Positions 8,049 through 17,144 are shown, counted from the first letter of the stretch. The stretch is DNA of 64,000 nucleotides from Kutzneria buriramensis (GCF_003387475.1 NZ_QUNO01000007.1:248001-312000), one strand, 5' to 3'. A program made the numbers and translations. The notes: generated by a model not told the origin, from the sequence alone.

Positions 8049-10057
8049 ATCCCACCGGTCTCGCGCTCGGCGTCGCACTGGTGTTGGGTGTGTTCGCCGC
8101 CGTGCTCGGCGCGGCCACCCGGAAGCACCTGCGTGCCCGCGCTGTCGGAGCCGTGACCGCACTGTGTGGGGCTGCCGGGACCATCGCCGGCATCAGCGCG
8201 ATGTGCGGGACGCGGTACTACGCCGCGTTCCCGGCGCTGTTGCCGCTGTCCGGAGTGACGATCACCGTCGACTCGACGAGCGGCTTGTTCCTGGCTGTCA
8301 CCGGGGCGGTCGCGTTCGTGTCGGCCGTCTACGGCGTCGGCTACGCCCGCGCCGACGCCAATGGCCGGTTGCCGCAGGCGGTGTTCCCGCTCTTCGTGAT
8401 CACGATGATGCTGGTCGTCTCGGCCGGCAACGTGGGCGCGCTGTTGGTGTGCTGGGAGTTGATGGCGCTCTGCTCGCTCGTGCTGGTGCTCACCGAGCAT
8501 CACCGGCGGCCGGAGGTCGCCCGGGCCGGCCGCTGGTACGCCGTGATGACCCACCTCGGCTTCGTGGCGATTCTGGCCGGCCTGCTGGTGTTCACGGCTG
8601 CCGCTGACGACGACACGTTCCCGGCTCTGCGCGTCGCCGCGCACCACCTGTCGCCGACGACCGCGTCGGTGGTGTTCGTGGCCACCCTGCTGGGTTTCGG
8701 CTCGAAGGCCGGCGTGGTTCCGCTGCACGTGTGGCTGCCCCGCGCGCATCCGGAAGCGCCCAGCCACGTGTCCGCGCTGATGTCGGCGGCGATGGTCAAC
8801 CTCGGCGTGTACGGCATCGTGCGGGTCGGCTTCGACCTGCTGGGCGGCGGGCAGCGCTGGTGGTGGCTGCTGACCCTGGCGCTGGGCGGGATCTCCGCGG
8901 TCTACGGGATCCTGCACGCCGCGATGAGCACGGACCTCAAGCGGCTGCTGGGGTACTCGACCACCGAGAACATGGGGCTGGTGCTGATCGGGCTCGGCGC
9001 CGCCGGCCTGGTCGCCGACGATCCCGTGGTGGCCGGGCTGGCGTTGGCGGCGGCCTTGCTGCACATGGTCAACCACGCCGCGTTCAAGACGGTCCTGTTC
9101 CTGGCCGCCGGTTCGGTCCAGCGCGGCGCGGGAAGCCGGGACCTGGACGCGCTCGGGGGGCTGTCCGGTCCGATGCCGTTCACCACCGCGGCGTTCGGGC
9201 TCGGTGCGCTGGCTGCCTCGGCGCTGCCGCCGGGCACGGCTTTCGTGTCGGAGTGGCTGCTGCTCCAGGCGCTGATCCACGCCCGGCCGAGTGCCGGCGC
9301 CGCTGCCGTCGTCATGATGCCGATCGCCGTCGCGGCGGTGGCGCTGACCGCCGGCCTTGCCGTCGCCACCTTCGTCAAGGCGTTCGGCGTCGGGTTCCTG
9401 GGCCGGCCGCGAAGCGCGGGTGCCGCCGCGGCGCGGGAGAGCCCGGCGTCGATGACGGCCGCGCTGGGCATCGCCGTCGCGGTCTGCGCGGTGCTCGCGG
9501 TGCTGCCGACCATCCTCTTGTCGCAATTGGGTTCGCTGGCCAGCGGCCTGCTTCGTACGGGCTCGCCCGCAGCGATGGACGGCATAGTCGTACGACTCGT
9601 AGGGGTCTCGGGTGCGTTGTCACCGCTGATGCTGGCCGTCGTGTCGGTCGGGGCGGCGCTGGGGCTGGTGGCAGTCGTGCGGCTGGTACTGACGCGGCAG
9701 GCACGCCGCGCGGCGCGGTTGTGGGACTGCGGCGCCGGTCCGCTGTCGGCACGGATGGAGTACACCGCCACCTCGTTCGCCGAGCCGCTGCAACGGGTCT
9801 TCGACGACGTGGTGCAGCCGGAGACCGATGTGGACGTCACGCACGCGCGCGAGTCCGCATACCTGGTGGAGGCCATCGAGTTCCGCAACCGGGTGCTGGA
9901 CCGGATCGAACGGTGGCTCTACACCCCGCTGCTGCGGGCGGTCAGCGTCTGGGCCGCCGCGGCGCGGCGGCTGGCCACCGGCAGCGTGCACCGCTATCTC
10001 GGCTACGGCTTCTACACCTTGTGCGGCCTGCTGATCCTCTTGGCGGTGACCCGATGA
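8045..10057 (+). CDS. HyfB/NuoL-like proton-translocating membrane subunit
   Basis: 670 residues and at least 14 hydrophobic segments, with the Proton_antipo_M core. Key features of antiporter-like subunits are present: VPLHVWLPRAHPEAPSHVSA in the central helices, the lysine/histidine-rich LKRLLGYSTTENMGLV and a conserved glutamate in CWELMALCSLVL. It should be a proton (or cation) channel half of the membrane arm. GTG 8045 overlaps the preceding stop (GTGA) and the end overlaps the next ATG by 4 bp, giving tight translational coupling. It corresponds in order to Rv0083 in the mycobacterial cluster. Confidence 0.85.
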   Translation: MNPTGLALGVALVLGVFAAVLGAATRKHLRARAVGAVTALCGAAGTIAGISAMCGTRYYAAFPALLPLSGVTITVDSTSGLFLAVTGAVAFVSAVYGVGYARADANGRLPQAVFPLFVITMMLVVSAGNVGALLVCWELMALCSLVLVLTEHHRRPEVARAGRWYAVMTHLGFVAILAGLLVFTAAADDDTFPALRVAAHHLSPTTASVVFVATLLGFGSKAGVVPLHVWLPRAHPEAPSHVSALMSAAMVNLGVYGIVRVGFDLLGGGQRWWWLLTLALGGISAVYGILHAAMSTDLKRLLGYSTTENMGLVLIGLGAAGLVADDPVVAGLALAAALLHMVNHAAFKTVLFLAAGSVQRGAGSRDLDALGGLSGPMPFTTAAFGLGALAASALPPGTAFVSEWLLLQALIHARPSAGAAAVVMMPIAVAAVALTAGLAVATFVKAFGVGFLGRPRSAGAAAARESPASMTAALGIAVAVCAVLAVLPTILLSQLGSLASGLLRTGSPAAMDGIVVRLVGVSGALSPLMLAVVSVGAALGLVAVVRLVLTRQARRAARLWDCGAGPLSARMEYTATSFAEPLQRVFDDVVQPETDVDVTHARESAYLVEAIEFRNRVLDRIERWLYTPLLRAVSVWAAAARRLATGSVHRYLGYGFYTLCGLLILLAVTR

Positions 10058-11001
10058 GTGCCCTGGGCATCGTCGGCGGCGTGGTCCAGCCGCTCGCGGT
10101 GGTGGCCGGATCCCCGGTCCTGGTCGGGATGATGCGGCAGGTGCGAGCCCGGCTGGAGGGCCGAGCCGGGCCGGGAATCGCCCAGCCATGGCGGGATCTG
10201 CGCAAGCTGTTCGGCAAGGAGCCGATCGCACCGCGCGGCACCGGCGTCGTGTTCCGGGCGGCGCCGTACGCGCTGGTCGCCACCACGCTCGTGGTCTCCT
10301 TCGTCGCCCCGCTGGCTACCGTCGACTCCCCGCTGGACCCGGTCGCCGATCTCTTCGCCGTCGTCGCCCTGCTGACCGCCGGCACGGTTGCGCTCGCGCT
10401 CGCCGGGCTGGACACCGGCACCGCGTTCGGCGGCATGGGCGCGAGCCGCGAGATGACCATCGTCGCGCTGGTCGAGCCGACCCTGCTGGTGGCCGTCTTC
10501 GCGCTGTCGGTCCCGGTGGGGTCCACCAATCTGGCCGCGATCGTGTCCTCGACGCTGCGCGACCCGGCTCGGGCGATCTCGCCGGCGAGCCTGCTGGCCG
10601 CGGTCGCGCTGGTCATCGTGATCGTCGCGGAGACCGGGCGGCTGCCGGTGGACAACCCGTCCACGCACCTGGAGCTGACCATGGTGCACGAGGCGATGGT
10701 GCTGGAGTACGCCGGTCCGGACCTGGCGCTCGTGGAGCTGGCGTCGGCGATGCGGCTGGGCGTGTTTCTCGCGCTGCTGGCCAATCTGTTCGTGCCGTGG
10801 GGAATCGCCACCACAGCCGGGCCGTTCGCGGTGCTCGGCGGCGTGCTGGCCCTGGCGGTGAAGGTCGTGGTGCTCGGACTGGCGCTCGCCGTCGGCGAGG
10901 TGTTCCTGGCCAAGCTGCGCCTGTTCCGCGTGCCGGAGCTGTTGGCCGGGTCGTTCCTGCTGGCGCTGCTCGCCGTGGCCGCGTCGTTCTTCCTGGCCTG
11001 A
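10054..11001 (+). CDS. HyfC/HycD/NuoH-like membrane anchor subunit
   Basis: 315 residues with about eight membrane segments. The NuoH-type junction motifs are clear: GPGIAQPWRDLRKLFGKEPI near the N-terminus and ETGRLPVDNPSTHLELTMVH in the central loop. This subunit connects the iron-sulfur module to the antiporter-like subunits and forms the quinone-cavity equivalent in complex I. ATG 10054 overlaps the previous stop (ATGA). It matches hycD/Rv0084 in gene order. Confidence 0.87.
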   Translation: MSALGIVGGVVQPLAVVAGSPVLVGMMRQVRARLEGRAGPGIAQPWRDLRKLFGKEPIAPRGTGVVFRAAPYALVATTLVVSFVAPLATVDSPLDPVADLFAVVALLTAGTVALALAGLDTGTAFGGMGASREMTIVALVEPTLLVAVFALSVPVGSTNLAAIVSSTLRDPARAISPASLLAAVALVIVIVAETGRLPVDNPSTHLELTMVHEAMVLEYAGPDLALVELASAMRLGVFLALLANLFVPWGIATTAGPFAVLGGVLALAVKVVVLGLALAVGEVFLAKLRLFRVPELLAGSFLLALLAVAASFFLA

Positions 11002-11021
11002 CAAGGAGGTGTGCCGCGATC

Positions 11022-11684
11022 GTGAGTGAGACGACCTACGTGCAGCTGCTGTATCTCGCCTGCGGCGGACTCCTGCTGACCTCGGTGCTGATGCTGTGGC
11101 GCCGCGAACTGGCAGTGCTCATCCGGGTGTTCGCCGTGCAGGGCTTCGCCCTGGCCGTGATCGCCGGCCTCGCCGCGCTCCACCACGGCGGCATCGAACT
11201 CGGCGCCGTCGCGGTCGGTATTCTCGTTCTCCGGGTCGGAATTCTCCCCTGGTTGCTGCGACGCGCCGTGGCGGCGGTCGGTCCGGCGAGCCGGGAAACG
11301 CGGCCGTTGGTCAATGTCGCCGCGTCGTTGCTGGTCGCCGCGGTGCTCACGCTCCTGGCCTACGCGGTGTCGCGGCCGCTGGTGGAACTCGCCCCGGCGG
11401 CGGCGACCAGCGCGATCCCGATCGGCGTCGCGGTCGTCCTCATCGGGTTCTTCGTTCTGATCACCCGGCGTCGGGCGCCGTCGCAACTGGTCGGGTTCTT
11501 GTTGATGGACAACGGCATCACCGCCGTCGGCCTGCTGACCACCGCCGGCGTCGCGCTGACCGTCGAGCTGGGCGTGGCGCTCGACGTGCTGCTCGCCGTG
11601 CTGGTGTTGCAGATCCTGACCGGGCGGATGCGCGAGACGTTCGGTGACACCGACGTCGCCGAGTTGCGGGAGTTGCACGACTGA
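11022..11684 (+). CDS. HyfE/HycP-like small membrane subunit (NuoK-like)
   Basis: 220 residues and six to seven transmembrane helices, with the NuoK-related stretch LLMDNGITAVGLLTTAG. GTG 11022 is the only in-frame start near an AAGGAGG site (11003-11009). The spacing of about 12 nt is longer than usual. The stop TGA shares one base with the following ATG (TGATG). HyfE proteins fill the place of NuoK/NuoJ in the proton path of group 4 hydrogenase complexes. Matches Rv0085 (hycP) by position. Confidence 0.8.
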   Translation: MSETTYVQLLYLACGGLLLTSVLMLWRRELAVLIRVFAVQGFALAVIAGLAALHHGGIELGAVAVGILVLRVGILPWLLRRAVAAVGPASRETRPLVNVAASLLVAAVLTLLAYAVSRPLVELAPAAATSAIPIGVAVVLIGFFVLITRRRAPSQLVGFLLMDNGITAVGLLTTAGVALTVELGVALDVLLAVLVLQILTGRMRETFGDTDVAELRELHD

Positions 11685-13165
11685 TGATCACGCTGCTGAT
11701 GCTCGCCCCGGTCGGGCTGCCGGTGCTCGGCGCGTTGGCCTATCTCCTGTTCGGCTGGCGTCCGGCGACGGCCTGGATCGCCGCCGGGGCGGCCGCAGGT
11801 GAGCTCGCGGCGGCCATCGGCCTCGCCGCAGTCGTCGACCTGAGTGGTCCTCAGATAGCGGTGGGCGGTCTGGCCCGTGTCGACGCGCTGTCGGTCTTCA
11901 TGCTGCTGGTGATCGGAACCGTCGGGCTGCTGGCCACCGCCGCCTCCCCGTCCTACCTGGCGGCCGAGATCCGCGCCGGCCGGGCGAGCATGCGGACCGC
12001 GGCCCGGCACAGCCTGCTCGTGCAGGCGTTCCTCGCGGCGATGGCGAGCGCGGTGCTGGCCGCCGACCTCGGCGGGCTGTGGATCGCGATCGAGGCGACC
12101 ACGATCGTCACGGCGTTCCTGGTCGGTCAGCGCCGCACCCGGGCGGCCGTGGAGGCGGCGTGGAAGTACGTGGTGATCTGCTCGACCGGCATTGCCCTGG
12201 CACTGCTGGGCGCGCTGCTGCTCAACTACGCCGCACAGCACACACCGGTGAGACCCGGCCTGAACCTGGTCGGCCTGATCGCCGCCGCGCACACGCTCGA
12301 CCCTGCGGTGACCAAGATCGCGGTGGCCATGCTGGTGATCGGCTTCGGCACCAAGGCCGGACTCGCGCCGCTGCACGCCTGGCTGCCCGACGCGCACAGT
12401 CAGGCCCCGGCGCCGGTGTCGGCGCTGATGTCGGGCGTGCTGCTGTCCGTGGCCTTCTACGCGATCCTGCGGGTCAAGCTCGTCGCCGACGCCGTGCTCG
12501 GCGCCGGCTTCGCGCGGGCGCTGCTGCTGGTGATGGCGCTGGCTTCGCTCGCGCTGGCGGCGTCATTGCTGATCGCGCAGCGCGACTACAAGCGGATGCT
12601 GGCCTACTCCAGCATCGAGCACCTGGCGCTGATCGCCACCGGCGCCGCAGTCGGCGGCCCGCTCGCCATGGCCGCGGTGTTGCTGCACATGTTGGGCCAC
12701 GGCCTGGCCAAGGGCGTCCTGTTCCTCGGCGCCGGGCAGCTGTCTCAGACGGACGGCACCAGCCGCATCGCTCAGATCCGGGCCGTTGCCGCGCGGCAGC
12801 CGGTCCTGGCGGGGTGTCTGGGGTTCGGCGTGCTGGCGCTCATCGGGCTGCCGCCGTTCAGCATCTTCGCCAGTGAACTGGGCATCGCGCGCGCCGGGTT
12901 CGCCGCCGGCCTGGGCTGGTTCACCGCGATCGCGCTGTCACTGACGGCGGTCGCCGGGGCGGTGCTGGTGATTCACGTGAGCCGGATGCTGCTGGGCACT
13001 CCGGCGGAGGGGCCCGGCGCGGCCACGGCATCGCCGCGGCTGCCGGCCGCGGCCGGCGCCGTGCTGCTGGCCGGGCTCACGCTGAGCGCCGCGCTCGGCG
13101 TGACCGCAGGACCGCTGACCGGTCTGCTGCACTCGGCAGCAGTGATCGCCGTGGGGACGCCATGA
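11684..13165 (+). CDS. HyfF/HycQ-like antiporter-type membrane subunit
   Basis: 493 residues with about 14 membrane segments and a second Proton_antipo_M domain. Motifs include APLHAWLPDAHSQAPAPVSA, a buried-lysine helix (FGTKAGLAPLHAW) and YKRMLAYSSIEHLALI. With HyfB it gives the complex two antiporter-like subunits, compared with three in respiratory complex I. ATG 11684 overlaps the upstream stop by one base and the 3' end overlaps the following ATG by four. It matches hycQ/Rv0086 by order. Confidence 0.85.
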   Translation: MITLLMLAPVGLPVLGALAYLLFGWRPATAWIAAGAAAGELAAAIGLAAVVDLSGPQIAVGGLARVDALSVFMLLVIGTVGLLATAASPSYLAAEIRAGRASMRTAARHSLLVQAFLAAMASAVLAADLGGLWIAIEATTIVTAFLVGQRRTRAAVEAAWKYVVICSTGIALALLGALLLNYAAQHTPVRPGLNLVGLIAAAHTLDPAVTKIAVAMLVIGFGTKAGLAPLHAWLPDAHSQAPAPVSALMSGVLLSVAFYAILRVKLVADAVLGAGFARALLLVMALASLALAASLLIAQRDYKRMLAYSSIEHLALIATGAAVGGPLAMAAVLLHMLGHGLAKGVLFLGAGQLSQTDGTSRIAQIRAVAARQPVLAGCLGFGVLALIGLPPFSIFASELGIARAGFAAGLGWFTAIALSLTAVAGAVLVIHVSRMLLGTPAEGPGAATASPRLPAAAGAVLLAGLTLSAALGVTAGPLTGLLHSAAVIAVGTP

Positions 13166-14661
13166 CACACACCTTCGGTGACCTCGTCGGTCATCGCCGC
13201 ACTGCCCGGGTCATCGCGCCGGACGAACTGGCGGAACACGTCAAAGGGCTGCTCGCCGTCGGATACCGCCCGGCGTTGGTGGCCGGCCACGACGACACCA
13301 CCCGGCTGCGAGCGGTGTACCTGTTCACCCAGGCCGGCAGCGACCATCGCGTCGAGCTGCACGTCCCGCTCGATCGCGCCGCCGAGCGGTTGCCGAGTCT
13401 GGCCGGCCTGTCGTTCCCGATCGGCCGCTTCGAGCGGGAGATGCGGGATCTGTTCGGCATCGTGCCGGCGGAGCATCCGCTGCCGCGCCGCCTGGTCCGA
13501 CACTTCCACTGGCCGCGAGGCTGGTACCCGATGCGCGCCGACGCCGGTGATCCGCCCGAGTTCGGCGACGTCGACGGCCCGTACCCGTTCCGCACCGTGG
13601 AAGGCCCCGGCGTCTACGAGATCCCCGTCGGCCCCGTGCACGCCGGCATGATCGAACCCGGTCACTTCCGGTTCTCGGTGGTGGGGGAGACGATCCTCAA
13701 CCTCAAGGCCCGGCTGTGGTTCGTCCACAAGGGACTCGAGAAGCTGTTCCAGGGCCGTCGGCCGGACCAGGGCGTCGAACTGGCCGAGCGCATCAGCGGC
13801 GACACCGCCGTCGGCCACACGCTGGCGTACTGCATCGCGGTGGAGGACGCGCTCGACATCTCGGTGCCCGCCGCCGCTCGGCGGGACCGGGCGGTGCTGC
13901 TGGAGCTGGAACGGCTGCACAACCACGTCGCCGACATCGGCGCGCTGTGCAACGACGTCGGACACGGCATCCTCCACGCGCACGCCGGACGCATTCGGGA
14001 GTGGCTCCTGCGGGCCAACGAGGAGATCACCGGGCACCGACTGCTCCGCGGCGCCATCCGGCCGGGGACCACGCGGCTGCTCGCGGCGCCTGACACCGAG
14101 TTCCTGGCAACCATCGCCATGGACGTCGCGGAGATCGCGGGGCTGGCCGTCGAACACAGCGTCGTCCGTGATCGGTTCGGTGGGACCGCGCGCCTGACCG
14201 CCGGCCAGGCGGCCGATCTCGGCGTGCTCGGCTACGTGGCCCGCGCGAGCGGGCTGACCTTCGACGCCCGCCACGACCACCCGTTCGTCAGACCGCCGCT
14301 GCCGCGGAGTGCGCCGTCACACACCGAGGGGGACGTGCTGTCCCGGTTCCTCATCCGCAACGGGGAGATCCAGGAATCCGTCGCCTGGATCTCCGCGCTG
14401 CTCGACGGGGCCGCGGACCTTGAGCCGGACCTGCCCGGTGTCGCGGCGCGCTCCGGCGTGGGCATCGTCGAGGGGTGGCGCGGCGCCATCGCGCATCGGG
14501 TCGAGATCGCCCGCGACGGCACGCTGTCGCGCGTGAAGGTCGTCGATCCCAGCTTCTTCAACTGGCCGGCGCTGCCGGTCGCGCTCGCGGACACGATCGT
14601 CCCGGACTTCCCACTGGTCAACAAGAGCTTCAACCTGTCCTACGCCGGCAACGACCTGTAG
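13162..14661 (+). CDS. NuoCD/HycE-like large subunit lacking all NiFe cysteine ligands
   Basis: 499 residues. The first 130 are a NuoC-like 30-kDa domain (FEREMRDLFGIVPAEHPLPR); the rest is the NuoD/hydrogenase large-subunit fold. In true NiFe hydrogenases two CxxC motifs hold the metal. Here the N-terminal site reads RISGDTAVGHTLAYC (about residues 210-224), with Ser-Gly-Asp in place of Cys-Gly-x-Cys. The C-terminus reads LVNKSFNLSYAGNDL with no DPCxxC. Only two cysteines occur in the whole protein, neither at a ligand position. It should therefore bind no NiFe centre and belongs to the energy-converting-hydrogenase-related (Ehr) class. The electron donor or acceptor is unknown. It matches hycE/Rv0087 in order and overlaps hyfF by 4 bp. 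Confidence 0.85.
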   Translation: MTHTFGDLVGHRRTARVIAPDELAEHVKGLLAVGYRPALVAGHDDTTRLRAVYLFTQAGSDHRVELHVPLDRAAERLPSLAGLSFPIGRFEREMRDLFGIVPAEHPLPRRLVRHFHWPRGWYPMRADAGDPPEFGDVDGPYPFRTVEGPGVYEIPVGPVHAGMIEPGHFRFSVVGETILNLKARLWFVHKGLEKLFQGRRPDQGVELAERISGDTAVGHTLAYCIAVEDALDISVPAAARRDRAVLLELERLHNHVADIGALCNDVGHGILHAHAGRIREWLLRANEEITGHRLLRGAIRPGTTRLLAAPDTEFLATIAMDVAEIAGLAVEHSVVRDRFGGTARLTAGQAADLGVLGYVARASGLTFDARHDHPFVRPPLPRSAPSHTEGDVLSRFLIRNGEIQESVAWISALLDGAADLEPDLPGVAARSGVGIVEGWRGAIAHRVEIARDGTLSRVKVVDPSFFNWPALPVALADTIVPDFPLVNKSFNLSYAGNDL

Positions 14662-14692
14662 CGGAGGAGACCGCCGACACAGCGCGGGAGAG

Positions 14693-14708
14693 TTGCAATA
14701 GTCTTCAA
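14693..14708. promoter_or_regulatory. Candidate ArsR operator, site C (TTG-N10-CAA)
   Basis: TTGCAATAGTCTTCAA followed by TTGCGCAGA lies between the last complex gene and the small downstream gene. The block AGTTGCAA ... TCAAyTGCGCAGA recurs at 58708-58732 downstream of the second arsR. It may drive or control 14762-15711 separately from the main operon. Binding by ArsR is inferred from repetition only. Confidence 0.45.
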
Positions 14709-14761
14709 TTGCGCAGAGCATGAGGTCGTTGTACCGGCAGCCGCTGGAGGGGCCGAGTTCG

Positions 14762-14971
14762 ATGGGTGAGTTCGTCACGACGCTGCACGACAGCGTCCTG
14801 GACGTCCAACGCGATATCCGTCAGGCCAGGAGTGGCGGTGACGGCTACCGCGAGCAGCTGTTCTCCGGCCGGCTCGTCGACCTGCTCGCCGTCGCCCAGC
14901 GACACGACGTGGACGTCGACGGCTGGGTGGATTCGGACATTCTCGCCGTCCTCGGCGACCGGAACGGGTGA
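14762..14971 (+). CDS. Small helical protein of unknown function downstream of the Ehr-like operon
   Basis: 69 residues from ATG 14762, chosen because GGAGGGG lies about 10 nt upstream; an in-frame ATG at 14720 would add 14 residues without a ribosome site and could be used as a leaderless start. The product is soluble and charged (GEFVTTLHDSVLDVQRDIRQ ... LVDLLAVAQRHDVDVDGW), predicted mostly helical, with no cysteines. I do not recognise it. It overlaps the next gene by 4 bp and is 100 bp after the HycE-like gene, so it is probably an accessory or regulatory factor of the complex. Confidence 0.55.
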   Translation: MGEFVTTLHDSVLDVQRDIRQARSGGDGYREQLFSGRLVDLLAVAQRHDVDVDGWVDSDILAVLGDRNG

Positions 14972-15711
14972 CGGCGATGGGACGTCCGCCGCGCCTGGCC
15001 GTCATCGGCGACGCCGACACCGACCGACCCCCCGACATTCCCGACCTACGGGTCGTGCCGGCCACGGCCGCGCTGCTGTCCCGCCCGATCGATGTCGATG
15101 CCGTCTACCTCGGTGGGGTGGACCAGGTTCGTGCCCGTCGCCTCAAAGCCGACTTCACGACGAGGTCCGGCGTGCCGTGCCTCACCCGCGAGGAGATGAC
15201 CGCGGTCGGCCTCGCCGGACGCCTGTTGGTGCTGCTGACCAGAACCGGTCGACCGCCGGCGGCGGCGCGCGTGGTGATCGTCGAGTCGACTGCTATTCCG
15301 ACGCTGTGCCCGCTGCTGCTGGCATTGGGGGTGGGGGACATCGTGTCATGGGAGCCCACCGACGCCTTGAGCTACCCGCTGCGCCGCATCACCTATCGCT
15401 CCGACGCCGTGATCGACCCGCTTGGTGGCGGCGTGCCGGTCGTCCTGCCGTCGACGGATGAGGGCCAGCCGCCGCTGGTGGCGGCCGACGACCCGGGTTA
15501 CCCGCTGCTCGCGTTACCTGGGCTGGTGCGGGCATTACTCGCCAAGCCCGGTGCCCAGGCCGACTTCGATGTCCTGAGGGCCTGTGCATACGCGCTGGCC
15601 GCTCGCACCCGGGAAGGCCGATGGTTGCCGGATCAAGGTGATTCCGAGCTGACGCCGATGGTCCTTGCGATGGCCGGTCGAGTGCTTTCTCGCCTCCACA
15701 TCGACCGATGA
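14968..15711 (+). CDS. Unrecognised 247-residue protein coupled to the Ehr-like operon
   Basis: GTG 14968 overlaps the preceding stop. The protein alternates hydrophobic strands and helices like an alpha/beta fold: PPRLAVIGDADT at the N-terminus, then VDAVYLGGVDQVRARRLKAD, and a central AARVVIVESTAIPTLCPLLL. No glycine-rich nucleotide loop is complete and no catalytic motif stands out. There is no signal peptide or clear membrane span. It ends with a helical segment TPMVLAMAGRVLSRLHIDR. Its coupling to 14762 and location after a six-subunit redox complex suggest a maturation, sensory or partner role, but this is inference only. Confidence 0.6.
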   Translation: MTAMGRPPRLAVIGDADTDRPPDIPDLRVVPATAALLSRPIDVDAVYLGGVDQVRARRLKADFTTRSGVPCLTREEMTAVGLAGRLLVLLTRTGRPPAAARVVIVESTAIPTLCPLLLALGVGDIVSWEPTDALSYPLRRITYRSDAVIDPLGGGVPVVLPSTDEGQPPLVAADDPGYPLLALPGLVRALLAKPGAQADFDVLRACAYALAARTREGRWLPDQGDSELTPMVLAMAGRVLSRLHIDR

Positions 15712-15872
15712 CGGGCTTGCGGTGCACAGGACGCGCGTCGTAGTTCCCGGTGCGGTTCACTCTCCTGGCCGTGCCCCGTTTCGGTGATTGACGCGGGTAG
15801 TCGTTGTGGTTCGGACGCGACCCACTAGGGTTGAAGTCCGCGAAATCCGTGTCCGTTCCCGAGAGGGGCAAG

Positions 15873-16730
15873 ATGCCGTCGTCGGATCTGGGGTACGCCG
15901 CGCCGAGTTCGGTTCCGGTCGGGGTGGACCCGACGCGGGCGAGCATCGCCCGCGTGTACGACGCGGCGCTGGGCGGCAAGGACAACTACGAGATCGACCG
16001 CCTGGTGCTCCAGCAGGTCGCCACTCGGGCGCCCGAGGTTCGGGATCTGGCGTGGTCCAACCGCAACTTCCTGATCCGCGCCGTGCGGTTCGTGGCCGAG
16101 CAGGGTGGGATCACGCAGTTCCTGGACTGCGGCTCCGGCTTGCCGACCGCGGAGAACACGCATCAGGTCGTGCAGCGGGTCAATCCGGACACCGCGGTGG
16201 TCTACGTCGACAACGACCCGGTGGTGCTCGCGCACGGCCGCGCCCTCCTGGAGGACGCGCCGCACACCCACGTCGTCGCCGAGGACATCTTCAATCCCGG
16301 GCTGATCCTGGCCAACGAGGAGATCCGCCGCTACATCGACTTCGATCAGCCGTTGGCGCTGTTGCAGGTGGGCACGTTGCACCACTACAACGCCGATGAC
16401 GGCGCGGACATGATGCGCGAGTACATCGAGGCCTTGCCCAGCGGCTCGTTCGTGGTCGTCGCGCACTTCTTCGACCCGGAGACGCCCGGCCTGACCGAGT
16501 TGGCCCAGAAGATGGAGCAGCTGTTCATCCACAGCCCGATGGGGTCCGGTCGGTTCCGCACGGAGAGGGAGATCCTCGCGTTCGTCGAGGGGCTCGAGAT
16601 CATGCCGTACGGCCTGAACAAGGAACCCGGTCTGGCGCTGTGCGACAACTGGTGGCCGGACGGTCCGAGGCTGACCCCGCTCAACCAGGTGGAGCAGTGC
16701 ATCGCCGCCGTGGTCGCCCGCAAGCCCTGA
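15873..16730 (+). CDS. SAM-dependent methyltransferase, DUF574/SAV2177 family
   Basis: 285 residues from ATG 15873 with GAGAGGGG upstream. It shows the actinobacterial DUF574 (Methyltransf_19) pattern: RVYDAALGGKDNYEIDR at the N-terminus, WSNRNFLIRAVRFVAEQGG, the SAM loop QFLDCGSGLPTAENTH, and VVYVDNDPVVLAHGRALL. Family members are common in Streptomyces and Pseudonocardiaceae, often next to regulators; their substrates are mostly unknown. It has its own promoter region (15712-15872) and is followed by a possible hairpin at 16820-16858. A second, more distant paralogue is at 49539. Confidence 0.85.
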   Translation: MPSSDLGYAAPSSVPVGVDPTRASIARVYDAALGGKDNYEIDRLVLQQVATRAPEVRDLAWSNRNFLIRAVRFVAEQGGITQFLDCGSGLPTAENTHQVVQRVNPDTAVVYVDNDPVVLAHGRALLEDAPHTHVVAEDIFNPGLILANEEIRRYIDFDQPLALLQVGTLHHYNADDGADMMREYIEALPSGSFVVVAHFFDPETPGLTELAQKMEQLFIHSPMGSGRFRTEREILAFVEGLEIMPYGLNKEPGLALCDNWWPDGPRLTPLNQVEQCIAAVVARKP

Positions 16731-17144
16731 CGGAGAAGTCATCGTGTCGGGTTCCGACGTCGGTCGCCGGCTCTGACCGGCGGTTTCATGCGGCCCGTTC
16801 CCGACGCTGGACGCCGAACGGGGTGATGCCGAGGCCCCCGACGCCCCGACATCACCCCAGCCGGGCGGACGCGGACTCCGTATCCATCCGAGGGGCCGCC
16901 CGGCAAGCTCCGGCACAGAGACAAGCAGCCGGACTCGTGGTCACAGCCCCGAACGGTCGGCAGACCCATTCGGAGCTGATCGGTGTACATCCTCCGAGCT
17001 GTACGGCGTAGCGCCAACCGCCGAGCAGGTCGTCCGCCAATACTCCGATCGGACGCGCTGATCTCGCACTCCGATGGCGGTGCCGGCGCCGGCGCTCACT
17101 GGGCGGGGCGATCGGCCGGCTGGACGGCATGAAGTGGAGGGTGT
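16731..17144. other. Intergenic stretch with a possible weak terminator
   Basis: No convincing gene on either strand. The arms GGGGTGATG (16820-16828) and CATCACCCC (16850-16858) can form a 9-bp stem with a 21-nt loop, about 90 bp after the methyltransferase stop; no T-run follows. The remainder shows nothing I can assign apart from the ribosome site GTGGAGG just before 17145. Confidence 0.3.

Noticed and set aside
7934-9526. 530-residue frame opposite the HyfB-like gene
   Set aside because: His/Arg/Gln-rich, no family features; mirrors the codon bias of the real gene on the other strand.
13162-14661. A true NiFe hydrogenase large subunit
   Set aside because: All four cysteine ligands are absent, so H2 chemistry is not supported.
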